In this document: positions 46,964 to 60,371 of the stretch, in pieces | Layout of the letters: each line of letters begins with the position of its first letter | How positions within the stretch are numbered: the first letter of the stretch is position 1 | Source: Nelumbo lutea | Lineage: Eukaryota; Streptophyta; Magnoliopsida; Proteales; Nelumbonaceae | NCBI GenBank assembly: GCA_022828595.1 | Contig: JAKGHH010000003.1 | Span: forward strand, 17,732,934 to 17,796,933 | Direction: 5' to 3' | DNA: 64,000 nt | Translations under genes and position numbers: made by a program | Notes under the pieces: model-generated | Seen by the model: only the letters and a program-made list of their open reading frames with translations | Database searches by the model: none | What the model was told of the DNA's origin: nothing

Positions 46964-49900
46964 ATGGGAACAAAGGTACAGTGTAAAAGTTACTTGCCAG
47001 GATATTACTCCATGAGGGATCTTAACGAAGATGCTAACAGTGGTAGCTGGCCCCTATATTATGAGAATAAAACTTTAAAAAGTGGACATTGCTACAATGG
47101 TTTCTCGTCAAGACCTACTACAGATGGATATTTGGGTTACGATAAGGAAGTGCTAAAGCAAACAATGCTTATGCATGAATCCATATTCAGGAAGCAGGTA
47201 AGCACAAGATGAAATCAGTTGCCTTTCCTGTTTTAAATTTTAGATATATGATGTAATCATGTAATCTGGTGTTTGAAGTTTCTTGGAGACTTGGACACCT
47301 GTTAGCATATATATCTTGTATTTCAATGAATGGAATTTCTTGAGTAATTAATTAAGTTTTATCTAGAATTTAAAGCTGAAAGGTACCTTCATTCAGTGTC
47401 AGTTATTACTGGTCTAGTTGAATTGGCTCAGTTTTCTTGAGCACTCAATTTATTCAAATTTATTTGTATCATTCAGGTCTATGAACTCCATCGTCTTTAC
47501 AAAATACAAAAGAGCTTGATGGATGAACTTAGAATGAAAGAATTGCATAAGTATACATTACCAGTGGAAACAACACAGTCAAGTCCCTTTTCATCTCAAT
47601 TGTCATCTGAAGATGCTCAGAAGACACGGCACATTCCCAGCTTGCCCTTGGTGAACTCTGCCTGTAGCAAACCATCTGTTTGTGATTCTGAAAAAACACA
47701 GCCACCTTTCAGTTTTAGAAAAGAGAACGGTATACACACTTGCCCTGCTCCAACCCAAAAGGGAAGCAGTTCAAAAGACAAGTTGTCAGAGTCCATCTCC
47801 AAGAAATTTCCAAGAAAAATGTTTGACCTTCAACTTCCAGCTGATGAGTACATTGACAGTGAAGAGGGGGAACCACTTGAAGAAGAAAAAGCTTCTGAGA
47901 TTTCTGTTGTGACAAATTATCCTCTGAGGAATTCTGGGGCTGCACATGACCGTGATGTGAAGCTTTCTCTTGGAAGTGGTGGGAACCCTGGTAGCCAAGC
48001 AGATTCTTTGAGATCTGACTCATGTTTACGAAGCACACACCATGGATTGGCAGACTTGAATGAACCCATCCCGGTTGAGGAAGAAATTGTTTCAGCTCCT
48101 GTTGATTTTCTGCACCCTGTCACCTGCCATGGGGAGATCAAAGGTCAGAGCTTGCCAATCACACCAAATTCAGGCTTCCATGGTTCATCAAAGGATTTCT
48201 TCCAAGATAAACAGAAGGGAAGGGATAATGAAACTTCATCAAACAGTCAACGTTCAGAAAATGAGAGAAGCAGACAGGAATGGCCACCTAACCTTGAAGC
48301 TGGTAATGGCATTTCTAATTCCCATAGAATTCAGATCACTTTGCCTTTTCTTTTTGAATTCCTTTATCTTTTGAGAGGAATTATTTCGTATATAATTAAT
48401 TTTACCAGTTAGGTTATCTTTGCACTTTTTGATAGGATGGAATTTGGTGGCGACGTAAGTGGTCCTCTCAAATTCTGCAAGTATCCAGATCCCTTTATTT
48501 GGGGCCAAAATGCAATGAAGTAGAAATCCAAAAGTACAGGAATTTAAAGTTGAATTATGCCAAGTGAATTGTTGTTAAGAGTTAGGTGTCACATAAACTT
48601 AACATAATTAAACAGAATTAATTTCCAGTTGTGTCTAGTAAGCTAAGAGATGGAATCTCGTTCACAGTATTCAGTTCTTAAAAGGGAGCAACTAGGAAAA
48701 AATGATTTGGTAGTTACCAAGGAATTAGGTGAAAAATGATATACTTTGTTCTTATCCTTAGATAATTGGTAAGGAAATATCCTGACATTATATGTATGTA
48801 TGTGTGTGTGTGTATGTGTGGCAGACACGCTGCCTGAATAAGAGTTAGATGGTGGAGCACTCTTATTTTCCACCACCAAGGCTGTCACATGCAAGGGAGA
48901 AGTTCTATCCTCTCTTCCTGGCTGGATGGTCCTGAAATAATGGACCACATACAGTCACACACACGCACACACACACACACACATGGTTACTTGGTTCTTT
49001 AGATTGCTTTACAACATTTTTTTTTTGAGAGATGAAATTTCATTAATGGTGAAAAACAGGGAAGGGAGAGATTCCCAATTGGTTTATAATAAGTTTTGAT
49101 TAGGGACCTGAGTTTGAGTCCAAAGAATAGTCGTGAGGTGTTAGTTTTATAACTGATCTATTATGTGGATACTTCCTTTCTTTACAGGGCAAAATAATTG
49201 CAGCCTGAAGTCTTTACCTCAAGGTTTCTATCCAGAAAAGTTGCCTGCACCCTCTGCACCATTTCAATTTGAGCATAAAAAAGCTCTTGAACTACCATCA
49301 TTTCTTCTATCTGATCAAAGTAAAAGAGAACCATGGAGAGAAAAAACAAGTTATAGTTTAGAAAGCTCTCAAAGAGAGCAGAATCTTCAGAGTTTTAACT
49401 TTCTTGGATCAGTGGCAGATGCTCATGTTCCTGGTCTGCATCTGAGCATTCCTCAGTCTGATGTGGCCAGTTCTGGATCATCCTTGGCTTCATCTTGGAG
49501 AAAGCCAACGAGCAGCCTGAGCCAGAAGAAGCCTATAGCAGTTCAAGCACTCTCAAGTGTCAACCCTTTTTCTCCTATGAGTAAGAATTCAAAGACATCA
49601 TATCAAGGCTCTGGGGTTATTGAAGACAAATGGCATCTTAATAGCAATTTTGGATTGAATCCAAGTTTTGGAAGCGAAATATCCAATGGAAAAAATGCAT
49701 TTTGCCATGGGTCCCAGTCAGAGTCCAAGTTGTTACAGGTTTGCTCTCCTTCTGTTGGTTTTGGTTATCTAAACTGCAGTATTGACAATACATCGGCTTA
49801 TGAACACTTTGGAAACCATGGTCTTGCAAAGCATTACAAGGGTTCAGACTCCGTGGATGTTAAGATTGTGAAGGATATTAACTTAAATATGGTGCTTCCA

Positions 49901-51406
49901 AATGGCTTCCAAGATATGGTTCTACAAAGAGATCTTGTGATTATAGATGGAGAAGGGAAGCATGAAGATCCACCAGGAGGCTTGCCTTGGCTTGGGGCCA
50001 AACCAGCTTGCAACGACACAACCACCAAAGGAAGCAGAAACTTGGACAAAACTGGATCTGATTCTCTACAGGTCTGTCCTCAGCATTTTGCTGACGAAGT
50101 TGAAGCTAGAAATGGTCGAAGTTCAAGTTTTATTCAGGATTTTACATTGGCTTCATGCACTCGTGATACTGAAGCCAAGATTGTTAAGATGGCTGACAGT
50201 CCAAGTGATAAAAAGATTCTTGGGTTTCCCATTTTTGACAAACCACATGTTTCCCACAACCATTCATCTTCTCAGTGCTCCTCTGCCAAGCTTTGTCATC
50301 ATCCATCAGAAATTGAAGATATTGAAAATAATGTTAAAGTAAAGGTACTTAATATTGATTTGTCACACAATCCTTCATTGCCCAACTCAAGAGACCAGCT
50401 ATCCATGGAAAATCTGGTTGTAGAGAAGAGATTGAATAACAACTTGGATGCTTCCAGAAATCGCATTAATTTAAATTCATGTGCAGATGAGGATGAGAGT
50501 CTATCAGTGACTAATGTACAGCGTGCAGAGAAACGTACTACTGGGATAGATTTGGAGGTCCTGGCAGTTCCTGAGAGTGAGGAAGGTATTCCTACTGGGG
50601 GAGAGTTTCTGAGTGACCAACTTGAAAGTCTTGTTCAATCATCACGCGTGGTTGGTGACCCACATGAGGAGCTTGTCAAAACTGCTGCTGAGGCTATAGT
50701 TGCCATCTCATCATTTAGCAATAATAAGCATTCAGAGGATGACATTTGTCAGCCATCAGAAACCCCACTGAAGGAAACTCTACACTGGTTTGCAGAAATA
50801 ATTTCTTCTAACATGGGTGATCTGCAGAGTTACATTGATGTAGCTCTAAGGTGTAAGGGTGTGTCTGATCAGGAGTCTTCCTCCGATGAGAGTGATTACT
50901 TTGAGACCATGACATTGAAGTTGACAGAACTCGAGGTGGAAGAGCGCTGGTGTAAACCTCATGCACCCGAGATTCCAAAGGTTGAAGAAGCAAGTGCAGT
51001 TCGATTGCTTAGTCGGCCTCGCAAGGGCCAAGGGAGGAGGGGAAGGCAGAGGAAGGACTTTCAGAGGGATATCCTGCCAGGTCTTGCTTCATTGTCGAGG
51101 CATGAGGTCAATGAAGATCTTCAGACCATCGAAGGACTAATGAGAGCTATAGGTTGTTCCTGGGAGACAGGGTTAGCAAAGAAGAATGCTGGTAGAAGTG
51201 GATGGGCAAGGGGGAGGAGGCGGTCAAGGTGCCCTGCTCCAACCATGGTAACGACTGTAGAATGCCCACCTCCAAAACAACAATCTAGTAATGGTGAACT
51301 TGGACTTGAGGAGAGAAGCCTAACAGGGTGGGGAAAGACAACTAGACGGCCCCGGCGCCAGAGATGTCCAGCAGGGAACCCTCCTCTTCCTGTAGCCATA
51401 GTATAG
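46964..51406 (+). CDS. DUF863-family protein, 1092 residues
   Basis: Coding exons 46964-47197, 47477-48302 and 49188-51406; introns of 279 and 885 bp with GT/AG ends and agreeing phases (0 and 1). Start: first ATG after the acceptor at 46961, giving MGTKVQCKSYLPGYYSMRDL, the family's N-terminus. Features: YELHRLYKIQKSLMDEL (80-96), LADLNEP (269-275), GGLPWLGAKP near 610-620, ELVKTAAEAIVAISS and LHWFAEIISSN near 850-900. A basic C-terminal block near 965-1015 (RRGRQRKDFQRDILPGL, then LMRAIGCSWE) is typical of DUF863 (Pfam PF05904). Length fits the plant family (about 1000 residues). Members are plant-specific, probably nuclear, with no established biochemical role. No break is seen. Confidence 0.92.
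48957..48983. repeat. (CA)n microsatellite in intron
   Basis: CACACA-type run with one interruption, inside the third intron of the DUF863 gene (the second between coding exons). A (TG)n-type run lies at about 48797-48815 in the same intron. Confidence 0.85.
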
Positions 51407-53338
51407 AGAGACAGAGACGCTCTGCTTTATGGTTTGAAAATTTTATAGAGGGTACTGGGGAATCCGGAGTTGTTTCAATGTCCCAGGGTTAGGTGATTGT
51501 GAGTCATAGGGGATTGCCTTGTATATTTCTTCTCTTCTGAGCCCAAAATTCGGGTCCCTTGATTTTCTGTGTTTGAGTTTACCAACTTGTATAATTCATA
51601 AATAATGTTGCATTGTTTCATCCCAGATATACAACATTTTCAACCGTGGGTTTGGGTACAGAGGCGACGACAGAATTGGCAATAGCACCTTCATTATATT
51701 CTTCCTTGTCCTGGTGTTTGCCTAGCCTAGTGGTGGTTAAAAGACAGCAATTTGACTGAAACTTAAACCTTCCAAAGACTTGAACACCATGACAGAATTG
51801 GCACCATTAAACTACGAAGCAGAAATGATTTAGCTTGACCCAGATTTGTGATTGTGGTAACAACTCCCGCAACAATTTTACGTGAAGCTGGGTACCTCTT
51901 AGAGTTTCTCTGGAGCTGCATGAAACGAAGATCACTTCCCAGTTCCCACCCACAACTAGTTAAAATTCTCAGATTAAACTTTAAAAGAGGTGTCTTCTTT
52001 TCTTTTTTCTTTGTTTTCGGTGAAAGCTGAGATGTCACATCTTAATTATCTCATGAACTTTGGATAAGACATACCGGTCGAATGATGTGTCGAATTGATG
52101 GCTCTTTATGCTGACCATTAACTCAACCCAATCCTATAAAAACGAATCTGTAACAGTAGTTATATATTAGTCAAATGATGTAAATGCATTAGGTTTGTTT
52201 GATGTGAACTTCGACAGGACTCTTGTTCAATGAATGCTCTCTCTCTCTCTCTTTCTCTCTCTCTCACGTACACACATACACTGATACACAAATCTCGAAG
52301 GATGGCGCTAGTGAACACTGAATAGGCAGAGTTGCACCCATTACCAAACATTCTCTTATCCTCTGAAGAAAAACAATTGAATAAAAAATGAAAAGAAGGT
52401 ACGTGGATAAAAAGCAGGCAAGGCTGATAGTACCCATTACTTTACGTCCCTTTTATGAGTTAAGTGAAAAGAATAAGAACCTACTGCACCGTCCCACAGG
52501 CCACAGCCAAGTGTCTTGCCTTTTGGTACGAAGATGTGACCTTAGGGTAGGATAGATACCCCTCCCATGGATGGACCAATCAGAAAATCTCCACTTTTGT
52601 TTGGATCATGGAGGAAATTAAGCAGTAGATCCATCATCCCATTGTACTTACTGTCCCCTTGACCGTCTCCAATCTCCACACCTGATTCAAGGATCTTTTG
52701 ACTATTTGTCTTCTTCTTTTTCACTTCTTTGGCCATTCGGCTCATTACCCCATTACTTCTATGGAGTTGTATCTACATAGTTGTGTACATACACAAGAAG
52801 CTATCAACTATATGAAGGATAAACGCCTATCCACGCGGCTTCTTCAGTAGCTGCCAAAAGGATCCATCATCCATGCTTGGCTTTATTCACCGCCACCTGG
52901 CAAGAGATGAGCCTCTTTAGTTGGCTTTTGTTAAAAGTTAAAAAGTAATATTTAGAGACTCCAAGGACTTGCTCTATTTTGGAAAAGAGAGACCGACGAC
53001 GAAAAGAAATGTAGGTGGCTCATGGCCCATTCGCAGAATTTTCTTCCCATATATTATTAACAAAATCGACTGATCCAATGAACAAGTTTGTTTAGATTTC
53101 TTTTTTCTAGGCAACTCATGAAAGTTTTATATATGGTCTTGACTTGACTTTGTTGGCAATTCTTATTTATTGTATTCTTTTCTTATTTAGTTATTTAATT
53201 TTCTCTATTGTTGTATCATTTCCATTCCCTTTGAATGAAAATTATCAAAGGGACATATATATGCTTAAACAAATGCTTGTTAGGTTCTTACCTAGACCAA
53301 GATGAGATTAGATGTAGATGTAATTTAATAAATAATAG
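51407..53338. other. 3' UTR of the DUF863 gene and spacer
   Basis: The first 200 bp are the likely 3' UTR; AATAAT-type signals occur near 51600. A (CT)n run lies at about 52234-52265. The remainder is AT-rich with no domain-bearing frame. A - strand frame at 52542-52745 (67 residues, Lys-rich start) has no recognised family. Confidence 0.5.
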
Positions 53339-54367
53339 TGATGGAGCGTGATCCGGCCGGTCTTAGCTGTACACGACCTTGCTTCTGAACGGGGTAGCAA
53401 GGAACCTGAAACGGAGTAGATGAGGAAGCTCCGGGGGGGAACCCGGTGTAGCGGCTCCAAAGCTCAAGTTAGAATCCTTCAAAAGCAAGATAATACCAGA
53501 TAGCGCAAAGTTTGCATACCTTGTTTGTTGGGGGCAGGGGGCTCTTATAGTCACTTCGCGCACTCGCTCCGAGGCCCTTGTCAGGTCGGGTATGATTACC
53601 CTTGTGCTTGTCAATTCGGTTGTCGTCATTTTTGCTGGGACCGAACCGTCACTGCCTAATCGTCTCTCTAACTGGAGATGGCGGTGTCAGTGGCGGTGGC
53701 AGGTGGCCGTTTAGAGTGCGGCCACCAAACGTCAGATCCCAAGTCAGTCAGGTGCGGCGCCCTCGGGCACGGACTTCCTCAGTGTCAGGCATGGTACGAC
53801 TTGTTTGGTTTTGGTGCCCAGAAGGTGATGCGGAGTGCTGAGCGAGGCGAAGTCTTGAGCTCGGAGGTATCTATAGGGCAGGTCAGTTCGGCGAGGTGTA
53901 TCCCGAACTGTTACAAGGTTGGCCAGTTCGGCGAGGTGTATCCCGAACTATTACAAGGTGGCCAGTTTGGCGAGGTATATCCCGAGTTGTTACAAGGTTG
54001 GTCAGTTCGGCGAGGTGTATCCCGAGCTGTTACAAAGTTGGCCAGTTCGGCGAGGTGTATCCCGAACTGTTACAAGGTGGCCAGTTCGGCGAGGTGAATC
54101 CCAAACTGTTACAAGGTGGCCAGTTCGGCGAGGTATATCCCGAGCTGTTACAAGGTTGGTCAGTTCGGCGAGGTGTATCCCGAGCTGTTACAAAGTTGGT
54201 CAGTTCGGATTACTCGTTTTGGGCCAAGGGTGAGTTCGGGCCCCCCGTAGGGAGTTCGGTCCGCTGGTGTCCCCTTGTTCACGCCTTAGGCTTGGCCCCT
54301 TTTGCCGAGCTATTGTTTCTGCCACGTGTCGCGTAACAGTGAGGTCGGGCCAAATCTTCCTTCATCA
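53339..54367 (-). repeat. Element 3 LTR (3' LTR, left), 1029 bp
   Basis: Eight tandem units against four in its partner LTR, which explains the 159-bp difference in length. TATA-like box at 53544-53549 (- strand). The polypurine tract follows at 54368-54382. Confidence 0.93.
53882..54198. repeat. 40-bp tandem array in U3, 8 units as a duplicated 4-unit block
   Basis: Unit lengths are 40, 39, 40, 40, 39, 39, 40, 40. Units 3 and 7 share GGTATAT, and units 4 and 8 both begin GTCAG and end AAAGTTG, so units 5-8 look like a copy of units 1-4. Confidence 0.95.
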
Positions 54368-54742
54368 ATTTCCCCCCACTCCTCGTGCCAAGGGTCTTGC
54401 CATGGTGCGGGGAGTTTCACGAGGTAGTAGGTGGATTTGTCCCGTCCTTCGAATCTTGACTGCGCGAATTGCTTTTGCCAGGGTTCTTCGGTTTCCGAGA
54501 AGGCTAGAAACGTGCCTACTCATGAATGCTGATGGTTGTGATAGCACGCGTTTTAAATTTCAAAAATTCGCGCTGTTGGGACGTGACAGCGGGTCATTTA
54601 AAAAGGCGTGCCACTGCAGTACGTGCGCGGGCGGCTGTCAGGAAGACGTGTGGCGCATAAGTTTCGGAAAGACGCGTGTCAAAGCGATGTCGGTTTCAAA
54701 AAGACGTGCGCTGACGTTTTGCTTTTCTCGGAAAGACGTGCG

Positions 54743-54846
54743 CCAATCACGTCTCGACCTTATGGGACGCGTGGTCAGCGAAAACGTGGGCCGCCGGGTC
54801 GTCTTCGATCTGCACGGTCGATTCTTGGTTACTGTAGCTATAAATA
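54743..54846 (+). promoter_or_regulatory. Internal promoter of the antisense gene, element 3
   Basis: CCAAT at 54743-54747 and TATAAATA at 54839-54846, 198 bp before the ATG at 55044. Same layout as the other two elements. Confidence 0.65.
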
Positions 54847-55043
54847 GTGGGGGACCCCAATCGATTTGTCACTTCTGCGGTTTGTCTACTGAGCTCGCGT
54901 CCAACTTTTCAACTCGCGTCCAAGTTTTTCCAGCTCGGGTCAAGGCTGGTTATATAGCCTTCAAGGTTCTTTGGCTTGTTCCAGTCTCCGGAGCCTTCAA
55001 ACTTTCTTCCGGTGAGTACTTTCCTGAATCCACATTTTCCCCA

Positions 55044-57019
55044 ATGTCTAGCTTTGATAGCTCAGACGATTCTTCAAGTAGGGCCGACGTAGGTTCTACC
55101 AACCGAGTCGTGTCCCTCGACTGCCTCAGTGATCCTGAGGTGGAATTCGAGGACTATGAACCAGTAGGCTAAGCCGCTTCGGGCAGTTTGGCATCTACCT
55201 CTCGCCGAGGTCGGATGCTAGACAGGTTTGGTCCCTCGACCATGATGCCTGAGGGGCTTCAATCCATACTTATGTCTTACAACCTTCCTAGGGAGTATAC
55301 ATATTTTATTCCTTTGGGTAGCTTTCCTTGGGAACACGGTCCTGATGAGATCATGATTTTTCGAGAGCAGCTCGCTGCAGGGTTGCGACTTCCTTTCCAC
55401 CCCCTTCTCGTCGAAGTCATAAATCACTTCGGTGTCACCATTGGCCAACTTCATCCGAACTCTATTTGGAACCTGGTGGGGACAGTTTCCCTTTTTTGCG
55501 AGCAGAACTTCCCCTTGGACTTAGAGATATTCTCCTCTATCTTGATGCTCAAGAGACAGGCGGGTTCTCTTCCTGGGGGAAGACAGGCATATTACCTTTC
55601 TCCTTGCCAAGGTTTTAAGCTTCTGCACGATCTTCCTAATAAGGTCCCGGCGTGGAAGCGGGACTACTTCGGTGTGCCAAGTGCACAAGGATGGCCCTTT
55701 CAGACCGGGTGGGGTGAGGCCGCTCCTGATTTAGGCGTAACTCTCGATAAAGAGACAGTGAAGGGCCCCCGGCAATGGGCACGACAAGGTTTAAAGTGCC
55801 ATCACTACTTAACGGAGGCCAAGCTTATTGCGTCCGGCCTGAGTTCGGGTAGGCTTCTAGCTATGCGGTTTCTTGCTTGCTTTGTTCTTTTCATTTTTTT
55901 TGATGTCGAACTCGTTTCTACAGGTGTGATGGACGCGGAGAGAACTCGTGGGGGGCGTCTGTTCCAAGGTATGAAGAGGAGGAAGCGGGTTGCCAAACGA
56001 ACTCGTACCGAGCTGCCCCTGGATGAGGAGCCCCAAGTTCCAGACCACACGCCGGAGGATCTGCCCAGGGAGCTCGAGGTGACTCCGATGCACGAAACTG
56101 TCGGGGCACCTTACGCTGAGACCACTCATACGGGCACTCCTGCATACTCAAGTGCTCCTGCTCACTCTGGGTCCGCTCATACGCGGGCTGGGCCCTCGGG
56201 TTCGGGAGCTCAAGGGGAATTCAGGAGCGTGTTGACGCTGAACTACGCTCTTCAGAAGAGTAGGGAGGCTACTTTCCCTGAGGAGATCGCGGCTTGGACC
56301 GATTTTCCCTTGAATCAGGTCGCCTGCCGCACCGTAACACATGCTATGGTGGTAAGTTAGATTTCGTCTGCCTTTTTCATTTTCTGTCGCTTTTGCTGTT
56401 ATTGCTCACTTGTTTCTTTTGGTAGGTGAATTCTTCAATTCATGCCTTAGCGGCCCAAGTGGAGAGGAGCTCGCGACAGGCGCGAGCTGCTGAGGCTACC
56501 GCTCATGCTGCTGAAGAAGCTTTCCGTGTTGCAGAGGCAAATACCCGGGCTACTGAGGCGGCCGCTTATGTTGCCGAAGAGGCTACTCACATCGCGATAG
56601 CCAGGCAGGCAAGGTCTCAGCGTGACGCCGAGGCCATGGGGGTAGTTATCAAGCATATGGCGGACTTGAAGTTGGATTTGCAACATCAAGTCGAATATCT
56701 TCAGGAGGACATCAAGGAGAGAACACAGATTTTTTCCCAAGGCATTGAAGACGCCAAGAAGAAGGCAGTTGAAGACTACATTGCCTCTCCGCGTTTTGAC
56801 GATCTGATGGTGGATTCTTACAGGAGAGGGTTCAAATTGAGCAGGTGGATGATCTAGAATACGTACCCCGACCTCGACGTTAGTGCCATATCCACTTTGC
56901 GTATAACTCAGGAGATGGCCAATGCTGCCGATGGCGAGCCGAACTCTGAAGGAGAGGCAGGGCCTTCGGGTGTTGTTGAAGTGCCTTCTAATGGCGAAGA
57001 AGTAGCTCCGGGCATGTAA
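55044..57019 (+). pseudogene. Antisense spliced gene of the retroelement, copy 3
   Basis: Exons 55044-55848, 55924-56351 and 56426-57019; introns of 75 and 74 bp. Phases match copies 1 and 2; exon 2 is one codon shorter. Breaks: TAA at 55170-55172 (copy 1 has CGA) and TAG at 56855-56857 (copy 2 has CGG). Intron 1 happens to be 75 bp without an in-frame stop, so retention would still be readable in this copy. Domain content is as in copy 1. Confidence 0.8.
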
Positions 57020-57316
57020 CCTTTTTTTTTTTTTTGTAAGTCCCTTCTGATGGCCAATGTACACCTATTTCTTGCAACGGAATAGATAGTCTTTTTGCCC
57101 AAGTGTTCCTTTTCCCCGAACTGATTCATTGTTGTTGCCACTTTGTCCAGGTTATTATACTTCCGCGACCTGTTTTGCCGCGAAGGCTTTTTGCAATGAA
57201 TTAATTTTTTGTCGAGCTGATAATATGCTCGACTTCTTTGCTTGTTTACGCCGAGGTTCCTCTTGGCTCTGCATCGTGGCCCATAGGACCTGATTTCGTC
57301 CACTTCGCTTGGCGGT

Positions 57317-60075
57317 TTATAGGTAGTATCGCCTTAAGTTCACGATGTTCCACGCTCGAAGTACTTGTTTGCCTTCCAAGGTTTCGAGTTCGTATGCCCC
57401 CCCGAGCACTCTTTTTACTTTATAGGGCCCTTCCCAGTTTGGTCCAAGTTTGCCCACGCCGGGTTCGGGCACCATAATCTTACGAAGGACCAGGTCGCCG
57501 ACTCGGAAGCTTCGTTGCTTTACTCTGGTATTGTAGTAGCGAGCTACCTGCTGCTGGTATGCCGCTGTTCGGATGTGCGCGAGGTCCCTTACCTCATCCA
57601 ATAGGTCAAGGTTGGTACGTAACTCGTCTCCGTTCGTCCGATCATTGTATGTTTCTAGTCGCAATGTTGGTACTTCGATTTCCGTCGGGATCACCGCTTC
57701 AGTACCGTAGGTGAGGTTGAAGGGGGTTTCTCCCGTGGCAGTTTTTTCTGTAGTTCGGTGAGCCCATAAGACACTTGGTAGCTCTTCGGCCCACAATCCC
57801 TTAGCTTGATCCAGACGTGCTTTCAGTCTACGCAGGATGGCTCTGTTCATTACTTCTGTCTAACCGTTTGCCTGCGGGTGCGCGATTGATGTGAAGTTTT
57901 GCCGAATCCCCATGTTCTGGCACCACTCTTGGAACTTGATATCCTCGAACTGCTTGCCGTTGTCGGAGATTAGTACCCGATGTAACCCGAAGCGACATAC
58001 TACGTTCTTCCAAAAGAAGTTCTGTATGTTTCAGGCCGTAACAGTTGCCAGAGGTTCGGCTTCTATCCACTTTGTAAAGTAATCTATTGCAACAACTAGG
58101 AATTTTCTTCCACCTGTTGCTGGTGGGAATGGCCCCAGGAGGTCGATGCCCCATTGTGCAAAGGGCCACGGGTTGGCGAGGTATTTGAGGTCGAAGGCAG
58201 GTTGATGGTGGATATTGGCGTGCTTCTGACACTTGTCGCATTTTCTGACGAGCTCGACAGCTTCTGCCTTCATCGTTGGTCAATAGTATCCTTGTCGAAG
58301 TGTTTTTTGGGCGAGTGCTCTGCCCCCCAAGTGTCCGCCGCATAGGCCTTCATGAGTGTCACAGAGTACGAACTCGGCTTCGGCAGGTCGCAGGCAACGC
58401 AAGTAGGGGAGCGTGTAGGACCGTCGGTATAACCGTTCGTCTATTATGATGTATTTGGCTGCCTGGCGCTGCACCCTCTTGGCCGCATTGCATTCTGCAG
58501 GGAGGGTTCCGTCTATCAAGAAGCTTGCGAGTGGGTCGATCCAGCTCGGCTCTGCTTCCAAGACGGGAGCGACCTCCTCTGTCCCCCCGAGAATACTAGG
58601 CCGAGGTAAGTCCTCTATGTAAACAGTTCTCATGTTGTTGTGACTTGTGCTGGCTAACCGGGACAGAGCATCGGCCTTAGTGTTCTCTGACCTCGGGATT
58701 TGCCTGATGAAGTGTGACTGGAAGTTGAACAGGGCTTCTTTTACTTTGGCCAAATATGTGATCATGGAGAGCTCGCGTGCTTCATACTTGCTTGTAACTT
58801 GGTTGACCATGAGCTGGGAATCGCTGCAGATGACCAAGTGTTTTGCCTTTACCTTTCGCGCTAGGTCCAGCCCAGCTATCAGTGCTTCGTACTCTGCCTC
58901 GTTGTTGGATGCCGCGAACTCAAAGCGTAGTGCGTATTCTAATTTTGTGTCGCCTGGGCCGCATAAGACTATTCCAGCTCCGCTGCCTTGCCGGTTCGAG
59001 GAACCATCCACGTGAAGGATCCAGGGCTCCTCATCCCAGTTCGCGTTTCGCCTGACCAGGAGAGATGCCACACTAGCTGCTACTTCACGGGGTTCAGACT
59101 CTATTGGCTCGGGAGCTCCGGGTTCGCCCGAACTGGGGACCTCGGGCTCGACCTGTGGGGCTTCGTGGCTGAAAGTGCACTCGGCGATAAAATCTGCCAA
59201 AGCTTGGGCCTTAATAGCGGTTTTTGATTTGTACTGGAGGTCGTACTCGTTGAGTTCGACGGCCCATTTTGTCAATCGACCGGAAACCTTGGGTTTGAGT
59301 AAAACTTGTCTCAGAGGTTTGTCAGTCATGACGATGACGGTGTGAGCCTGGAAGTATGGGCGGAGTTTCCGAGCTGCTATCACTAGGGCGTATGCTAGCT
59401 TTTCTATCTGCGGGTACCTTGTCTCTACTCCCTGCAAAATTTTACTAACATAATAGATGGGTCGCTGGACCCAATCTATTTCTTTTATTAGTACCGAACT
59501 GACCACCTCGTCGCTTGCCGAGAGGTACAGTTCTAAGACCTCGCCCACCTCGGGCCGGGCTAAGGTCGGCACACTTGCGAGGTAACCTTTTAGCTCGTCA
59601 AACGCGAGCTGGCAGTCCTGGGTCCACTCGAACCCTTTGCCTTTGATTGCCTTGAAGAAGGGTAGGCAACGGTTTGCTGATTTGGACATGAAGCGGCTTA
59701 GAGCGGCTATGCGGCCATTTAGCCTCTGAACCTCTTTTACTTTCCGAGGTGGTCTCATATCTAGAATGGCTTTTATCTTGTCCGGGTTGGCCTCAATACC
59801 GCGCCGATTGACAATGTACCCTAGGAATTTGCCCGAGGTGACGCCGAAGACACATTTGTTGGGGTTCAATTTCATGCTAAACTGACGCAGGATTTAGAAG
59901 ATAGAATCTAAGTCTTGTATTAATTCTTGTGAAAACTGAGTCTTGACGACCATGTCGTCTACATAGCACTCTATCTTCGTGCCAATCAGGGGCCGAAACA
60001 GCCTATTTACAAGTCTTTGGAAAGTCGCCCCGGCATTTTTTAGTCCGAAGGGCATGACCTTGTAGCAATATAGGC
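57317..60075 (-). pseudogene. pol of element 3 (RT remnant to integrase), degenerate
   Basis: Starts inside RT at FGLYCYKVMPFGLKNAG, then YVDD, classical RNase H, second RNase H (VDGSSNRQGS, NNEAEYEAL) and integrase. Stops, all in one frame: TAA 59894-59896, TGA 58280-58282, TGA 58031-58033 and TAG just before 57850. No frameshift is seen. The integrase C-terminus after the last stop is complete (QRSFRVGDLVLRK, then GPYKVKRVL) and shows the true end of pol for the family at TAA 57317-57319. Confidence 0.92.
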
Positions 60076-60370
60076 CGAACTCAGTAAAGGTTGTCTCAAT
60101 GGGGAGAGGAAAGGGGATGCTTGTGGTAGGAAGGTTTACGGGCGCCACTGCTTGTGGTGCGTTCAAGCTGGGGATCCCATCCACCGAAAGGGGGATGGTG
60201 AACTGTCCAACGCACACCACGGGGACTTGAAGTTGTTCCCCGGTGGTGTTTGTCTTCGTGCCACGTCCGGCGTTGCTGGAGGAGGCCATGAGTGTTGGGT
60301 TTTTTTGAAGAAAAGGGGTTATGGAAGTTTGGAGGGAGGCTTTTTGAAGCGTTTCCATAGACGGCGCCAA
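60076..60370 (-). pseudogene. Truncated gag N-terminus fused in frame to RT
   Basis: The - strand frame beginning MASSSNAGRG runs through QVPVVCVGQFTIPL and IPFPLPIETTFTE and passes straight into RT residues FGLYCYKVM. Element 2 has the matching gag part (IETIFTEPTAV) and RT part (FITEFGLYC) about 2.8 kb apart. The join at about 60075-60082 shares only a few bases, so an illegitimate deletion is likely. Confidence 0.85.
60361..60369 (-). promoter_or_regulatory. Primer binding site, element 3
   Basis: TGGCGCCGT on the - strand, two bases after the 5' LTR; same as element 1. Confidence 0.65.
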
Positions 60371-60371
60371 T

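Noticed and set aside
52542..52745. 67-codon - strand frame with a Lys-rich start
   Set aside because: Short, isolated and without a family; chance frame cannot be excluded.
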